Positions 34,079 to 44,261 of a stretch of 64,000 nt of DNA are shown in pieces (within the stretch, counting starts at the first letter, position 1; each line of letters opens with the position of its first letter). The DNA is from Caulobacter flavus. GTDB lineage: Bacteria > Pseudomonadota > Alphaproteobacteria > Caulobacterales > Caulobacteraceae. Location of the stretch: positions 2,516,001 through 2,580,000 of the forward strand of contig NZ_CP026100.1 of the NCBI RefSeq assembly GCF_003722335.1. The letters run 5' to 3'. Both the position numbers and the translations under genes were made by a program. The notes below the pieces were generated by a model, which made no database searches, was not told where the DNA came from, and was given only the letters and a program-made list of their open reading frames with translations.

Positions 34079-34827
34079 CCCTGGCGAGGCTGGCCGGACG
34101 GCGGGCTGTCCTTCAGCCAGCCGGTGATCATCAGCCGCGGCGCGCCGGCATAGGGCGCGACCGGGGCCACCGAATGCTGCCGGGGCACCTTGAAGATGGT
34201 CATGGTGTTGAAGGCCGGGGCGTAGCCGCGCTCGATGTCGCCCAGGTCGTCGTGGAACAGCAGCTGGCCGCCCCAGTCGCTGCGCCATTCGCGCGTCAGG
34301 CTGATGGTGTAGGCGGCCCGGCGGTCGCCCTCGCCGGTATCGTCGTGGCGGGTGAGGAAGTCGCCCGGCCGGTACAGCGTGGCCTGGGCGTCCAGCTTGG
34401 TGATCCCGGGCTCGCCGATCACCTGGGCGCCGAAGGCGATCATCTCCGGCCCGTTGAGGAAGTCGGTCAGGTCGTGGATCGGATGGCCCGGATTACGCCC
34501 CGACAGATAGGCGTTGATCATCGGATAGCCGAGATAGACGTAGGCGAAGCCGCTGCGGGCCCGCAGGGTGGCGGCCTTCAGCTTCTCGCCGACAGCCGCC
34601 CCGCCCAGCTGCTGGATCTTCGCGCGGTCCAGCACCTCGGCCTTGCCGGTCTCGGTGGAGACGACGACGTCCCAGTCCATGCCCTGTTCGAGCATGCGGG
34701 CCAGGACGTCGGCCGTGGCCGGCTCGAAGATTCCCGGGATGCGGACGACGCCGTCCCGGGCGTAGACGGCCGCGAGGGCCGCCGGATCCAGCGCCGGATC
34801 GAGACGAAGGATCGGCGGCTCGCTCAC
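34075..34827 (-). CDS. 2OG-Fe(II) oxygenase (prolyl-4-hydroxylase-like)
   Basis: This is a 250-residue oxygenase. The iron ligands are H161-x-D163 (LTRHDDTGEG) and H218 (RQHSVAPV); R231 (APRLMITGWL) binds 2-oxoglutarate. The double-stranded beta-helix runs from about residue 145 to 240. It hydroxylates an unknown protein or small molecule. The GTG at 34827 is 5 nt after the purB stop; there is no strong ribosome-binding site, so it may depend on purB translation. A frameshifted paralogue lies at 57806-58548. Confidence 0.88.
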   Translation of the reverse strand: MSEPPILRLDPALDPAALAAVYARDGVVRIPGIFEPATADVLARMLEQGMDWDVVVSTETGKAEVLDRAKIQQLGGAAVGEKLKAATLRARSGFAYVYLGYPMINAYLSGRNPGHPIHDLTDFLNGPEMIAFGAQVIGEPGITKLDAQATLYRPGDFLTRHDDTGEGDRRAAYTISLTREWRSDWGGQLLFHDDLGDIERGYAPAFNTMTIFKVPRQHSVAPVAPYAGAPRLMITGWLKDSPPSGQPRQG

Positions 34828-34832
34828 TGGGG

Positions 34833-36143
<1,311 letters not shown>

Positions 36144-36197
36144 GGTCGGGCCGTTTCGGCCGGAGCGGCCCCGGAGTCAAGGGAAGCGGGTTATTAC

Positions 36198-36878
36198 TTA
36201 GCGAGTGAGGGGGACCTCCTTCACCGCGAATTTTTGATCCTCCAGAGTGATCAGGTAATTCTTTTCCTGCGGGTTGAATTGGCCGTCGAGGTAGCTGACG
36301 GTGACGAGCGTTTCCAGGCTGTCTCGACCATTCAGAACGATGGAAAAATCGCATGTCTCGCCACGGCTGAGACGGTCTTTCTTGGTGGAAATTTCATCTC
36401 CGCGGATGTGAACTCTTGTGCATTCGTTGCCGTAATTCTTCATTTCGAAGTACTTTTTCGTAATTGTTGAGCCTGATGACATGGACATGCCAGGCGACAG
36501 GTTGAGGAGTGGCTGGGCGCTACGCTCGGCCTGTTGACGCTCAGATTGCAGTCGATCGCTCTCGAACTTCAGTTGCTCGCGGGTGACCTCGACCAGTTCG
36601 CGCTGTTGCTCCACCGATTGCTGCAGTTCGCGGCCCTGCATCTGGAGCGCTTCGCTGCTGTTGCGCAGTTCCTGGCCCTGCTGGAAGAAGCCCAGGACCA
36701 GCCAGAGGAACGCCAGCGGGGCGAAGGCCCCCGACAGGAAGTCGCCCACCTCGTTGGGTTCGAGGTCGTGCACCTTGTCCTGGTTCAGGGCGATGTATCC
36801 GACGAACAGCATCAGCCATGCGGCCGTGATGGCCATGCCGACGACCGGCATGTCCCTTTTCTGGTTGGGCGTCGGCAT
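36198..36878 (-). CDS. Membrane protein with cytoplasmic or periplasmic coiled coil
   Basis: This encodes 226 residues. Two membrane helices (about 13-32 and 50-66) are followed by a Glu/Gln-rich coiled coil (67-119), then a beta-rich globular part (QPLLNLSPGM onwards) ending in EDQKFAVKEVPLTR. I recognise no family. It resembles membrane-anchored accessory proteins sometimes seen near defence loci, but no such locus is here. GGAGGGGGC sits directly before the ATG at 36878. Codon choice in the last third is more AT-rich than neighbours, hinting at transfer. Confidence 0.75.
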   Translation of the reverse strand: MPTPNQKRDMPVVGMAITAAWLMLFVGYIALNQDKVHDLEPNEVGDFLSGAFAPLAFLWLVLGFFQQGQELRNSSEALQMQGRELQQSVEQQRELVEVTREQLKFESDRLQSERQQAERSAQPLLNLSPGMSMSSGSTITKKYFEMKNYGNECTRVHIRGDEISTKKDRLSRGETCDFSIVLNGRDSLETLVTVSYLDGQFNPQEKNYLITLEDQKFAVKEVPLTR

Positions 36879-37043
36879 GCCCCCTCCTTCTTCAAGCGCA
36901 CTGCGTGAACGGCGCACCTGGCCGTTCAAGCGACGTTTGGTTCGAAAGGGTTACTTCTGAATGTATTCACGGCGCGGGCGCCGCTAGACGGTAGTGGCGG
37001 CGTCTCTGAATACCCTTCTCACAGGAAGAACGGCCCTCCGACG

Positions 37044-37105
37044 GAGATGGAGCCCCCTCCGACCCTCCGGCTCCCCCCTCTTCAGGGGGAGCATCTCGAG
37101 GAACC
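37044..37105. repeat. Dispersed intergenic repeat, copy 2 (diverged)
   Basis: The segment GAGCCCCCTCCGACCCTCCG followed by GCTCCCCCCTCTTCAGGGGGAGC matches the same layout as the copies at about 7578 and 42175: a CCCCTCCG-CCCTCCG block then a C-run/G-run hairpin. It sits just downstream of the MFS gene end at 37113 on the minus strand and may also act as a terminator. Confidence 0.6.
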
Positions 37106-37112
37106 AAGACCG

Positions 37113-38612
37113 CTAAGCCCCAGCCCGCGACTTCATGTGCTTGACCATGCCGATCGCCGCGAGGGTGTAGTGGACGCCGGCCCAGGCGTAGAAGCACAGG
37201 GAGACGATGATGCCCTGCTGGGTCGCGCGGGCCATGGCCGCGCCGCAGGCCTTGGCGGCCTCGACCGGCGCGCCCTTGGGGGCGATCCCGCCGGGGCAGG
37301 CGCTGGCGAAGTCCGCCGCGCCCGGCGTGAACATGCCGCCCAGCGCGGCGAAGATGCCGCCGGCCTGGGGATGGTTGAAGTGGAAGCCGGCGAGGTGGTC
37401 GATCAGCCAGCCGGTGAACACCGGCCCGCCGCCCAAGGCGATCAGGTTGAGGAAGAAGAACAGCAAGGCCGTGGCGGTGGCCCGGCGGCGCGGCTCCACC
37501 GAGTTCTGCACCACGCCGAAGGTCGGGGCCAGGTAGACGTAGTGGAAGACGCCCGGGATCAGCAGGATCAGGGCGGTCATCTGCCAGTCGGTCTGCAGGT
37601 AGGCGACGATGTAGATCGGCGTGCAGACGATCAGGCCGATGGCCGGGGTCAGGGCGTACCACTTGGCGCTACGCTTGCCGGCCCAGTCGCTGAAGAAGCC
37701 GCCGACCAGGGTGCCCAGGCCCGCCGAGAAACCGCCGATCAGGCCGACGATCAGGCCCACCTGCGCAAGGCCCAGCCCGAAGGCGCGCACGAAATAGGGC
37801 GGCACGAACGCGCCCGAGCCGTAGGAGCCGAACGAGGCGATGGTCACCCCCAGCACCATGTGCAGCACCGGCCACTTGCCGAACAGCACCTTGGTCACGG
37901 CCCACAGTTCGGAGAACTCGCGGCCGATCGAGAAGGCGGGCTTGGCCGGTTCGGCCGGGATGATCGCTTCCGGTTCCAGGGGCGTCTCGACGACGTCGGA
38001 ATGGCCGCGCGGCGGCTCCTTGACGATCAGCTTGACCAGCAGCGCCAGCAGGATGCCCGGCAGGCCGACGATGACGAAGGCGGCGCGCCAGGACAGTTCC
38101 TGGGCGAGCCAGCCGCCGGCCACCGCGCCGAACATCGTGCCCAGCGGAATGCCGAAGCTGTAGATCGACAGCGCCGAGGCCCGCTGCTTGGGCGCGTAGT
38201 AGTCGCTGATCAGCGAGTGGCTGGGCGGCGAGCAGCCGGCCTCGCCGACACCGACCCCGAAGCGGTAGAGCGCCAGCTGGGCGAAGCTGGCCGCCGTGCC
38301 GCACAGGGCGGTGAAGCCCGACCAGATGACCAGAGAGATCGAGATGATGCTGACCCGGTTCCAGCGCTCGGCCAGGCGGGCGATCGGAATACCGAGGATG
38401 GTGTAGAGCAGGGCGAAGTACAGCCCGCCCAGCAGGCCCAGCTGTGTGTCGGTCAGGTGCAGGTCGACCTTGATGGCCTGGCCGATGGTGGCGATGATCG
38501 TGCGGTCGATGAAGTTGAAGGTGTAGGTCGCCAGGAGCAGCCCCAGCACCGAGGCCTTGTATCCCTTGGAATAGAGCGGCCGATCGCCGCCCGGCGCACG
38601 CGCCTGGCCCAT
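37113..38612 (-). CDS. Spinster-type MFS transporter
   Basis: This is a 499-residue major facilitator with 12 predicted helices. FNFIDRTIIATIGQAIKVDL is typical of helix 1 and LYTILGIPIARLAERWNR of the helix 2-3 loop; GVGVGEAGCSPPSHSLISDY (near residue 117) is the Spinster family signature. Spinster homologues in proteobacteria move lipids or organic anions; the substrate is not known. It shares a 16-bp upstream palindrome with the second Spinster gene at 39452, suggesting one common repressor. The ATG at 38612 gives the short cytoplasmic N-terminus. Confidence 0.88.
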   Translation of the reverse strand: MGQARAPGGDRPLYSKGYKASVLGLLLATYTFNFIDRTIIATIGQAIKVDLHLTDTQLGLLGGLYFALLYTILGIPIARLAERWNRVSIISISLVIWSGFTALCGTAASFAQLALYRFGVGVGEAGCSPPSHSLISDYYAPKQRASALSIYSFGIPLGTMFGAVAGGWLAQELSWRAAFVIVGLPGILLALLVKLIVKEPPRGHSDVVETPLEPEAIIPAEPAKPAFSIGREFSELWAVTKVLFGKWPVLHMVLGVTIASFGSYGSGAFVPPYFVRAFGLGLAQVGLIVGLIGGFSAGLGTLVGGFFSDWAGKRSAKWYALTPAIGLIVCTPIYIVAYLQTDWQMTALILLIPGVFHYVYLAPTFGVVQNSVEPRRRATATALLFFFLNLIALGGGPVFTGWLIDHLAGFHFNHPQAGGIFAALGGMFTPGAADFASACPGGIAPKGAPVEAAKACGAAMARATQQGIIVSLCFYAWAGVHYTLAAIGMVKHMKSRAGA

Positions 38613-38627
38613 ACTGACTCTCTCCCT

Positions 38628-38643
38628 TCAAACACTTGTTCTA
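38628..38643. promoter_or_regulatory. Shared palindrome upstream of MFS gene 1 (TetR-type operator)
   Basis: The 16-mer TCAAACACTTGTTCTA lies 16 nt upstream of the ATG of the first Spinster gene. It matches 14 of 16 bases of the element before the second Spinster gene. The core AAACA-CT-TGTTC is an inverted repeat with one mismatch, like TetR-family operators. Confidence 0.6.
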
Positions 38644-38828
38644 TTTGCGCCGACTGTGACCCAAGGTCAGGCGCAGCGCCACCCCTTTTCGAAGCTTCGG
38701 AATGGTGGCGGCTTTGCGGCGCGCGGATGAACCGAAGACAACGGGAAGGGGCGGGGACGTTCAGGAAGGCGAGCGCCTACTGGCCACATGCAAGGCCGCT
38801 CGAACGGCCGCCGCGTCGGAGGTCTCTC

Positions 38829-39005
38829 ATGCAAGCCGTCCCCCGCAAGACCCGTCAGGAAACGCCCGCCCGCGACGCCGAAATCGTCTCGCTGGCCCAG
38901 TTGAACCACGCCCGCTCAATGAAGGCGCTCGACCGCTGGGACGCCGGCGTTCCCGCCGACCCGTACCCCTTCGCCTACTGCTTTCCGCGCCGCATTCCGG
39001 GCTGA
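38829..39005 (+). CDS. Small basic protein
   Basis: This is a 58-residue protein, with GGAGG 6 nt before the ATG at 38829. The first half is Arg/Lys-rich (AVPRKTRQETPARD), followed by SLAQLNHARSMKALDRW and an aromatic Pro-rich end (YPFAYCFPRRIPG). No family recognised. It lies in the 456-bp gap between the MFS gene and the 39069 gene. The in-frame upstream part runs from 37047 and is not part of the gene. Confidence 0.6.
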   Translation: MQAVPRKTRQETPARDAEIVSLAQLNHARSMKALDRWDAGVPADPYPFAYCFPRRIPG

Positions 39006-39068
39006 GCTCCGCTTCCCTGCAACTACGAATTGAGGTATCGTCGTTCTCTCAATTCGCGGGGGCGAGGC

Positions 39069-39455
39069 ATGACCGGCAACACGCCTTTCGAGTTCTTCAA
39101 GCTCGTGTTTCCATGCGTCGGAGCCTTGTGGCTCTTCTATGGGGTCACCTTGCTGGGTCTGCTCAAGCAGTTGCAGGACCCCGCATCTCTTCTGCGATGG
39201 CCGTGGTCGGCGCGTTTGGGGGTCTTCACCGCCGTGACGCTCTTCCTGGTGATCAACCTCATTGCGTTGATCGGGGCGCAGTCGCTGATGCTCGAGGCCG
39301 CCGACGCGGCGCAGCTGTCGCTGATGAAAGACTATCGCGACGGCCTCGGTTGGCTGATCGTCCTCCATGCCACGGTCGATGTCGGCGTGGCGCTGGTGAC
39401 GGCCGTCGTCCTGGGCGTGTTCCCCAAGAGGCCGGCCGCCATAGCGGCGACCTAA
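39069..39455 (+). CDS. Hypothetical membrane protein
   Basis: This encodes 128 residues with three hydrophobic segments (about 14-32, 52-71, 95-116). No family recognised. The ATG at 39069 is close to a GGCGAGG that is only 1-2 nt away, so the start is uncertain; a TTG at 39030 is possible. The stop overlaps that of the convergent MFS gene by 4 nt. Confidence 0.6.
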   Translation: MTGNTPFEFFKLVFPCVGALWLFYGVTLLGLLKQLQDPASLLRWPWSARLGVFTAVTLFLVINLIALIGAQSLMLEAADAAQLSLMKDYRDGLGWLIVLHATVDVGVALVTAVVLGVFPKRPAAIAAT

Positions 39456-40786
39456 CCCACCATGTCCTCTCGGATGGTCTTTCGCGCCGCCCAGAACAGC
39501 GCGAACGCCACCAGGCCGAACATCGTCGAGACGATCAGCGCCCAGCGCACGCCCTGGCCCTCGCCCAAGCCCATGGGCCCGGCGAAGAGGTCGCTGAGCG
39601 CGCCGACGGCCACCGGGCCAAGGCCCAGGCCGATCAGGTTGATCACGAACAGCAGCACGGCCGAGGCCGTGGCGCGCATCGACGGATCGACGATGCTCTG
39701 GGCCGTGGCGTAGACCGGCCCGTACCACAGCGTGCCCAGCAGGATCGGGATCGTGAGAATGCCGATGGCGGCGGTCACCGAGTCCAGGCTGACGGCGGCG
39801 ATGTAGAACGGCAGGGTCACCAGCGACGCGATCGCCGGCACGGTGACGTAGGCCCGCAGGTCCCTGGCTCCCAGCTTGTCGGCCAGCTGGCCGCCCAGCC
39901 AGGCGCCGATCACGCCGGCCGTGCCGCCGATCAGGCCCAGGGCCAGGCCCAGGAACCCGGCCGACTTCAGGCCGAACTGCGCGGCCAGGGCGGCGACGTC
40001 GGCGCCGTGGTTGCGGAAGAAGTACGAGGCGATGAACGGCGCCTGGCCGTAGCCGACGAAGGCCTTGATCGAGGCGGCGAAGGCCACGAGCCAGAAGGTC
40101 TTCTTGGTCATCAGCACCGCCAGGGCCGCGCCGAAGCCGACCTGGTGGGCGGCGCGGCCGGCGAGGTCGGCGGCCAGCTGCCTGCGCGGCTCGACCAGGG
40201 TGAAGGCGGCGATGATCGCGAACAGCACGCCCGGCGCCCCGGCGACCATGAAGGCCGCCCGCCAGCCGTAGGCGTCGGCGATCAGCCCGCCCATGGCCAT
40301 GCCGGCCAGGGTGCCCAGCGGCGTGCCGATCGAATAGAAGGCGATGGCGCTGGCCCGCTTCTCCTTGGGCACGTAGTCGGTGATCAGCGAGTGGGCCGGC
40401 GGGGTGCAGCCGGCCTCGCCGACGCCCACGCCGATGCGGGCGGCGATCAGCTGCCAGACGTTCTGGGCGAAGCCGCACAGCACGGTGAAGGCGCTCCAGG
40501 CCAGGATCGAGGCGGCGATGATCCGCGGCCGGTTCTTGCGCTCGGCCAGGCGCGCGATCGGGATGCCCAGCACGGTGTAGAAGATCGCGAAGGCCAGGCC
40601 CGTCATCATGCCCAGCTGCCAGTCGGCCAGCCCCAGGTCGCGCTTGATCGGCTCGGCCAGGATGTTGACCACCTGCCGGTCGAGGAAGTTCAGCGTGTAG
40701 ATGATCAGCAGCACCCACAGGGCGTAGCGGCGATAGCCGCTCGACACGGGCGCGATCACCGGCGACTGGGTTGCCGTCTCCGCCAT
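39452..40786 (-). CDS. Spinster-type MFS transporter, second copy
   Basis: This is a 444-residue paralogue of the 37113 transporter. LNFLDRQVVNILAEPIKRDL corresponds to the first helix and GVGVGEAGCTPPAHSLITDY (near residue 117) to the Spinster signature. 12 helices are predicted. It differs from the first by lacking the extended loops. A strong GGAGGAAC is 6 nt upstream of the ATG, and a near-perfect palindrome lies just beyond it. The gene runs convergently with the 39069 membrane protein. Substrate unknown. Confidence 0.88.
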   Translation of the reverse strand: MAETATQSPVIAPVSSGYRRYALWVLLIIYTLNFLDRQVVNILAEPIKRDLGLADWQLGMMTGLAFAIFYTVLGIPIARLAERKNRPRIIAASILAWSAFTVLCGFAQNVWQLIAARIGVGVGEAGCTPPAHSLITDYVPKEKRASAIAFYSIGTPLGTLAGMAMGGLIADAYGWRAAFMVAGAPGVLFAIIAAFTLVEPRRQLAADLAGRAAHQVGFGAALAVLMTKKTFWLVAFAASIKAFVGYGQAPFIASYFFRNHGADVAALAAQFGLKSAGFLGLALGLIGGTAGVIGAWLGGQLADKLGARDLRAYVTVPAIASLVTLPFYIAAVSLDSVTAAIGILTIPILLGTLWYGPVYATAQSIVDPSMRATASAVLLFVINLIGLGLGPVAVGALSDLFAGPMGLGEGQGVRWALIVSTMFGLVAFALFWAARKTIREDMVG

Positions 40787-40798
40787 GGGCGTTCCTCC

Positions 40799-40814
40799 TC
40801 GAACAGTTGTTCTA
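40799..40814. promoter_or_regulatory. Shared palindrome upstream of MFS gene 2 (TetR-type operator)
   Basis: The 16-mer TCGAACAGTTGTTCTA lies 13 nt upstream of the ATG of the second Spinster gene. GAACA-GT-TGTTC is a perfect inverted repeat. The same site occurs upstream of the first Spinster gene (14/16 identical), at a similar distance from the ATG, so both are probably controlled by one repressor. Confidence 0.65.
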
Positions 40815-40880
40815 ATCGTTGTTGGGACTGTAGACGCGCGTTAAGCGAGAAGACCAGTCCGCATCGAACAGGAGACCGTC

Positions 40881-41498
40881 ATGGAACTCGTCATCGGCAC
40901 CAAGAAGTGGTCGACCTGGTCGCTGCGCCCCTGGCTCGCGCTCAAGCGGGTCGGCGTCCCGTTCAAGGAGATCGAGATCGAGCTGCGGCGCGGCGACGCC
41001 ACCGAGGCCGACATCGCCAAGCATTCGCCCAGCAAGCTCGCGCCGGCCCTGAAGGACGGCGACCTGGTGGTCTGGGACTCGCTGGCGATCTGCGAGTACC
41101 TGGCCGAGAAGTTCCCCGAGGCCAAGCTGTGGCCGGCCGATCCCGAGCTGCGCGCCCTGGCCAGGTCGGCGGCGGCCGAAATGCATTCGGGCTTCTCGTC
41201 GCTGCGCGGCGAGTGTCCGATGGACCTGGGCCTCGTGAAGAAGGCCGACCTGTCGGAAGCCACCCAGAAGGACGTGCGCAAGATCACCGAGCGCTGGAAC
41301 CAACTCCTGAAGCGCTCGGGCGGGCCGTTCCTGCTGGGCGAATGGTCGATCGCCGACGCCTTCTACACTCCGGTCGCCACCCGTTTCCGCACCTACGGCG
41401 TGCACCTGTCGGACTACGGCGACACCGGCGCGGCCGGCGCCTATTGCGAGCGCCTGCTGGAGACGCCGGAGTTCCTGGCCTGGGAAGCCGAAGCCTAG
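40881..41498 (+). CDS. Glutathione S-transferase-like protein
   Basis: This is a 205-residue GST. The N-terminal thioredoxin-like domain starts MELVIGTKKWSTWSLRPWLAL (a Ser/Thr-rich catalytic loop) with the cis-Pro region SKLAPALKDGDLVVWDSLAICEYL, and the C-terminal helical domain contains LLGEWSIADAFYTPVA with the family's N-capping box. It should bind glutathione for detoxification. GGAG lies about 10 nt before the ATG. It is transcribed from the divergent promoter shared with the second MFS gene; its stop overlaps the convergent GST gene. Confidence 0.9.
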   Translation: MELVIGTKKWSTWSLRPWLALKRVGVPFKEIEIELRRGDATEADIAKHSPSKLAPALKDGDLVVWDSLAICEYLAEKFPEAKLWPADPELRALARSAAAEMHSGFSSLRGECPMDLGLVKKADLSEATQKDVRKITERWNQLLKRSGGPFLLGEWSIADAFYTPVATRFRTYGVHLSDYGDTGAAGAYCERLLETPEFLAWEAEA

Positions 41499-42145
41499 GC
41501 TTCCGGGAACATGTGCAGGTAGGGCTCGGCCTCCTTCAGCGTTCGCGCGTAAGAGGGCCGGGCCTTCAGCCTTTTCAGATAGGCCGCGGCGTTGGGGCGG
41601 TCCGGCGCCAGCGGCATGACCTTGTCGGCGTAGAACAGGGCCGGCGCGGCCGCGCAGTCGGCCATCGAGAATGTCTCGCCCGCGGCCCAGGTCCGGCTTT
41701 CGAGGTCGCGTTCGACGATGTCGAGGGCGGTGGCCAGATGGGCGCGGGCCTCGGCCAGGCCGTGCGGGTCCTTGGCGTCAGCCGGCCGGATACGGTCGTT
41801 GACGATCTTCTGCATCGGAACCTGCACCGAAAGGTCGAAGAACCGGTCGCGCGCCCGCACTTCCAGCGCCGCGTCGGGGTCCTGAGGGATCAGTCGCACC
41901 GCGCCCGGATGATAGATCTGCAGGTACTCGATCAGGATCGAGCTCTCCGGCACGACCGCGTTACGACCCGTGTCCTCCAGGACCGGCATCCGCGCCATCG
42001 GCCACAGGGCGCGGAAAGCTTCCGCCGACGCCGGGTCGCCGAAGTCGACCATGCGCTGCTCGAACGAAAGGTCCAGTTCGTAGAGCGCCGTCAGCGCCTT
42101 GTGGCAGAACGACGAGAGCGGGTGGGCGTGCAGGATCAGCGCCAT
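41495..42145 (-). CDS. Glutathione S-transferase-like protein
   Basis: This is a 216-residue GST, distinct from its neighbour. The N-terminal domain reads LILHAHPLSSFCHKALTAL (with a possible catalytic Ser or Cys, CHK) and PESSILIEYL is the glutathione-gamma-Glu binding segment. The C-terminal helical domain ends ADKVMPLAPDRPNAAAYLKR. The Met at 42145 begins at the conserved N-terminus. The two GST genes end in a 4-nt convergent overlap. Confidence 0.88.
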   Translation of the reverse strand: MALILHAHPLSSFCHKALTALYELDLSFEQRMVDFGDPASAEAFRALWPMARMPVLEDTGRNAVVPESSILIEYLQIYHPGAVRLIPQDPDAALEVRARDRFFDLSVQVPMQKIVNDRIRPADAKDPHGLAEARAHLATALDIVERDLESRTWAAGETFSMADCAAAPALFYADKVMPLAPDRPNAAAYLKRLKARPSYARTLKEAEPYLHMFPEA

Positions 42146-42169
42146 CGGTTTCCTCCGTTGTCCGCTCTC

Positions 42170-42265
42170 CGCGGAGCGGTCCCCTCCGGCCCTTCGGGCC
42201 ACCTCCCCCAGCGGGGAGGATCCAGCTAAGCAGATGCTGCCCCTCCGGGGGAGCTGTCTCGAAGC
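42170..42265. repeat. Dispersed intergenic repeat, copy 3
   Basis: The segment GGTCCCCTCCGGCCCTTCGG then GCCACCTCCCCCAGCGGGGAGG, followed by GCTGCCCCTCCGGGGGAGCTG, lies between the GST and MeaB genes. Its first part is nearly identical to the copy at 7578. The element contains two nested palindromes. It may also end transcription of meaB (minus strand). Confidence 0.65.
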
Positions 42266-42278
42266 GACCGAGTGGGTC

Positions 42279-43262
42279 CTACAGCCCGAACGCCTTCAGC
42301 AGCCGGTCGGCGGCGGCCGAGGCGGGCAGGTCGCCGGCCCGCACCGCGCCCTCGGTCTCGTCGACCAGCGCGGCGACGGCCGGCGCGGCGCGGAAGGCTT
42401 CGGTCAGGCGGTCGTTGACCATGGCCCACATCCAGCGGGCGTCCTGGTCGGCGCGGCGGGAGGCCCGCGCGCCGTTGGCGGTCATCACCTCGCGATGCCG
42501 CCGGATCTGGCTCCACAAGGTGTCGAGCCCGGCGCCGGTCAGGCCCGAGGCCGTCAGCACCGGCGGCGTCCAGTCGCGATGGGCGGGCGTGAGGATGTGC
42601 AGGGCGTTGCGATAGTCGCGGGCCGAGCGTTCGGCCTTGGCGGGATCGGCGTCGGCCTTGTTGATGACCAGCAGGTCGGCCAGTTCGATCAGGCCCTTCT
42701 TGATCCCCTGCAGCTCGTCGCCGCCGCCGGGGATCAGCAGGGCGACGAAGATGTCGACCATGTCGGCCACGACGGTCTCGGACTGGCCCACGCCCACCGT
42801 CTCGACGATCACCACGTCGAAGCCGGCCGCCTCGCACAGCAGCATGGCCTCGCGGGTCTTGCGCGCCACCCCGCCGAGGGCGCCGCCGGACGGGGAGGGG
42901 CGGATGAAGGCGTTCGGATCGATGCTCAGGCGTTCCATCCGCGTCTTGTCGCCGAGAATCGAGCCGCCGTGCCGGCCGGACGAGGGATCCACCGCCAGCA
43001 CGGCCACCCTGTGGCCGGCGGCGGTCAGGGCGCAGCCCAGGCTTTCGATGGTGGTCGACTTGCCCGCGCCCGGCACGCCGGTGATCCCGACACGCTGGGC
43101 CGCGCCGGTGCGCGGCATCAGGCGTTGCAGAAGGTCGCGGGCGGCGGCCTGATGGTCGGGCCGGCGGCTCTCGACCAGCGTGATGGCGCGGGCCAGAGCC
43201 GCGCGTTCGCCGGCCAGCAGGCGGCGTTCGAGATCGGCGATGTCGAGGACGGGCGGGCTCAC
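42279..43262 (-). CDS. meaB: Methylmalonyl-CoA mutase-associated GTPase MeaB
   Basis: This is a 327-residue G3E-type GTPase. Walker A is GVPGAGKST at 62-70; ETVGVGQSE is the switch region and VINKADAD the base-specificity (NKxD) motif. MeaB protects and reloads methylmalonyl-CoA mutase with adenosylcobalamin. Mutase genes are 2.6 kb away on the same strand, so the functional pairing is strong. A typical family length is about 330. Confidence 0.95.
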   Translation of the reverse strand: MSPPVLDIADLERRLLAGERAALARAITLVESRRPDHQAAARDLLQRLMPRTGAAQRVGITGVPGAGKSTTIESLGCALTAAGHRVAVLAVDPSSGRHGGSILGDKTRMERLSIDPNAFIRPSPSGGALGGVARKTREAMLLCEAAGFDVVIVETVGVGQSETVVADMVDIFVALLIPGGGDELQGIKKGLIELADLLVINKADADPAKAERSARDYRNALHILTPAHRDWTPPVLTASGLTGAGLDTLWSQIRRHREVMTANGARASRRADQDARWMWAMVNDRLTEAFRAAPAVAALVDETEGAVRAGDLPASAAADRLLKAFGL

Positions 43263-43271
43263 CCCGCCGAC

Positions 43272-43589
43272 TTAGAGGACGACCGCCGTGCCGGAAACCG
43301 AAACCATCATCATCTGGCCGTTGGGACCGACGGTGTTGTAGTCGAGGTCGACCGCCAGGATGGCGTTGGCGCCCAGGGCCTGGGCTTCCTTGGTCAGGTT
43401 CTTCAGGGCGTCTTCCCGCGCCCGGCCCAGCACCCGCTCGTAGGAGCTGGAGCGGCCGCCGATGAAGTCGCGGATCGAGGCCAGCAGGTCGAGCACGACG
43501 TTCGCGCCCAGGATCGCCTGGGAATAGACCGCGCCCTTGTACTCCTTGACCGGACGGCCCTCGATGAACGGGGTGGTCGAGATCAGCAT
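43272..43589 (-). CDS. YbjQ/UPF0145 family protein
   Basis: This is a 105-residue protein of the heavy-metal-binding-like YbjQ family, beta-rich with pentameric assembly in known structures. Signature segments are MLISTTPFIEGRPVKEYKG at the start, FIGGRSSSYERVLGRAREDA, and ALGANAILAVDLDYNTVG. The ATG at 43589 fits the family length (about 105). Function uncertain. The first gene of a small minus-strand unit with meaB (9-nt gap). Confidence 0.9.
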   Translation of the reverse strand: MLISTTPFIEGRPVKEYKGAVYSQAILGANVVLDLLASIRDFIGGRSSSYERVLGRAREDALKNLTKEAQALGANAILAVDLDYNTVGPNGQMMMVSVSGTAVVL

Positions 43590-43764
43590 GCCTGCGGGTC
43601 CTTCGATCGATGGCGCGTAGTTAAGCATAAATGGCGCGAGCCGCGAGGGGCTCCGGGGCTGCGGGCATGACGATAAGGCGAAGTTTCCCCTCTGGCGGGA
43701 AACCGGCTTTCGGCAAGCGTGGCCTTGAGGCAGATTGCCCGCGCTGAAGCTGGGGGGCTGGCCG

Positions 43765-44229
43765 TTGTTCTTCGCCAAATCGCATCTCGACCTGCACAAC
43801 ATCCGGGGCAGCGTCGAGCGCACGGTCAAGCTGTCCGACAACATCGTGGGCGTAGGGCCGGTCGGCATCGGCCTGGACGGCATCCTGGCCTGGTTCGGCG
43901 GGGCCGGGTCGCTCTACTCGCTGGGCGCGGGCGGCGTTCTGCTGTTCGACGGCGTGCGGGCCCGGGCCGCGCCGATGGTGCTGATCCAGATGACCGCCGT
44001 CCTGCTGATCGACGCCCTGCTGCCGCTGGGGCCGCCAGGCTTGGGCGCGGTGGCCGACACCCTGTTCACCGGTCAGAAGTGGGCCGGCGGGATGTTGATC
44101 AAGCACATGGACGACACGATCTACTTCGAGGGAAGCCGCAAGGACGCGCAGGGCACGGCCGAGTATCGCGACCTGCTCGAGCGGATCCGGTCGGGCAAGG
44201 AAAAGCGCCGGGTGGTGTTCCTGGGCTGA
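43765..44229 (+). CDS. DUF4112 protein, copy 1
   Basis: This is a 154-residue protein with the DUF4112 pattern: TVKLSDNIVGVGPVGIGLDG, a hydrophobic stretch and a conserved ALGPPGLGAVADTLFTGQ-like end of the second membrane segment. It is probably a small membrane protein. The start is uncertain: a TTG at 43765 has GGGGGG 7 nt before it, while an in-frame TTG at 43735 is also possible. Followed after 32 nt by a paralogue. Confidence 0.7.
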   Translation: MFFAKSHLDLHNIRGSVERTVKLSDNIVGVGPVGIGLDGILAWFGGAGSLYSLGAGGVLLFDGVRARAAPMVLIQMTAVLLIDALLPLGPPGLGAVADTLFTGQKWAGGMLIKHMDDTIYFEGSRKDAQGTAEYRDLLERIRSGKEKRRVVFLG

Positions 44230-44261
44230 CAACCAAGCTTGCGGCGAGGCGTTGAGACAAG

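Noticed and set aside
38702..42229. Plus-strand ORF of 1175 codons
   Set aside because: It covers several real genes on both strands (MFS, GST) and is extremely rich in Arg/Gly/Gln; it lacks a ribosome-binding site.
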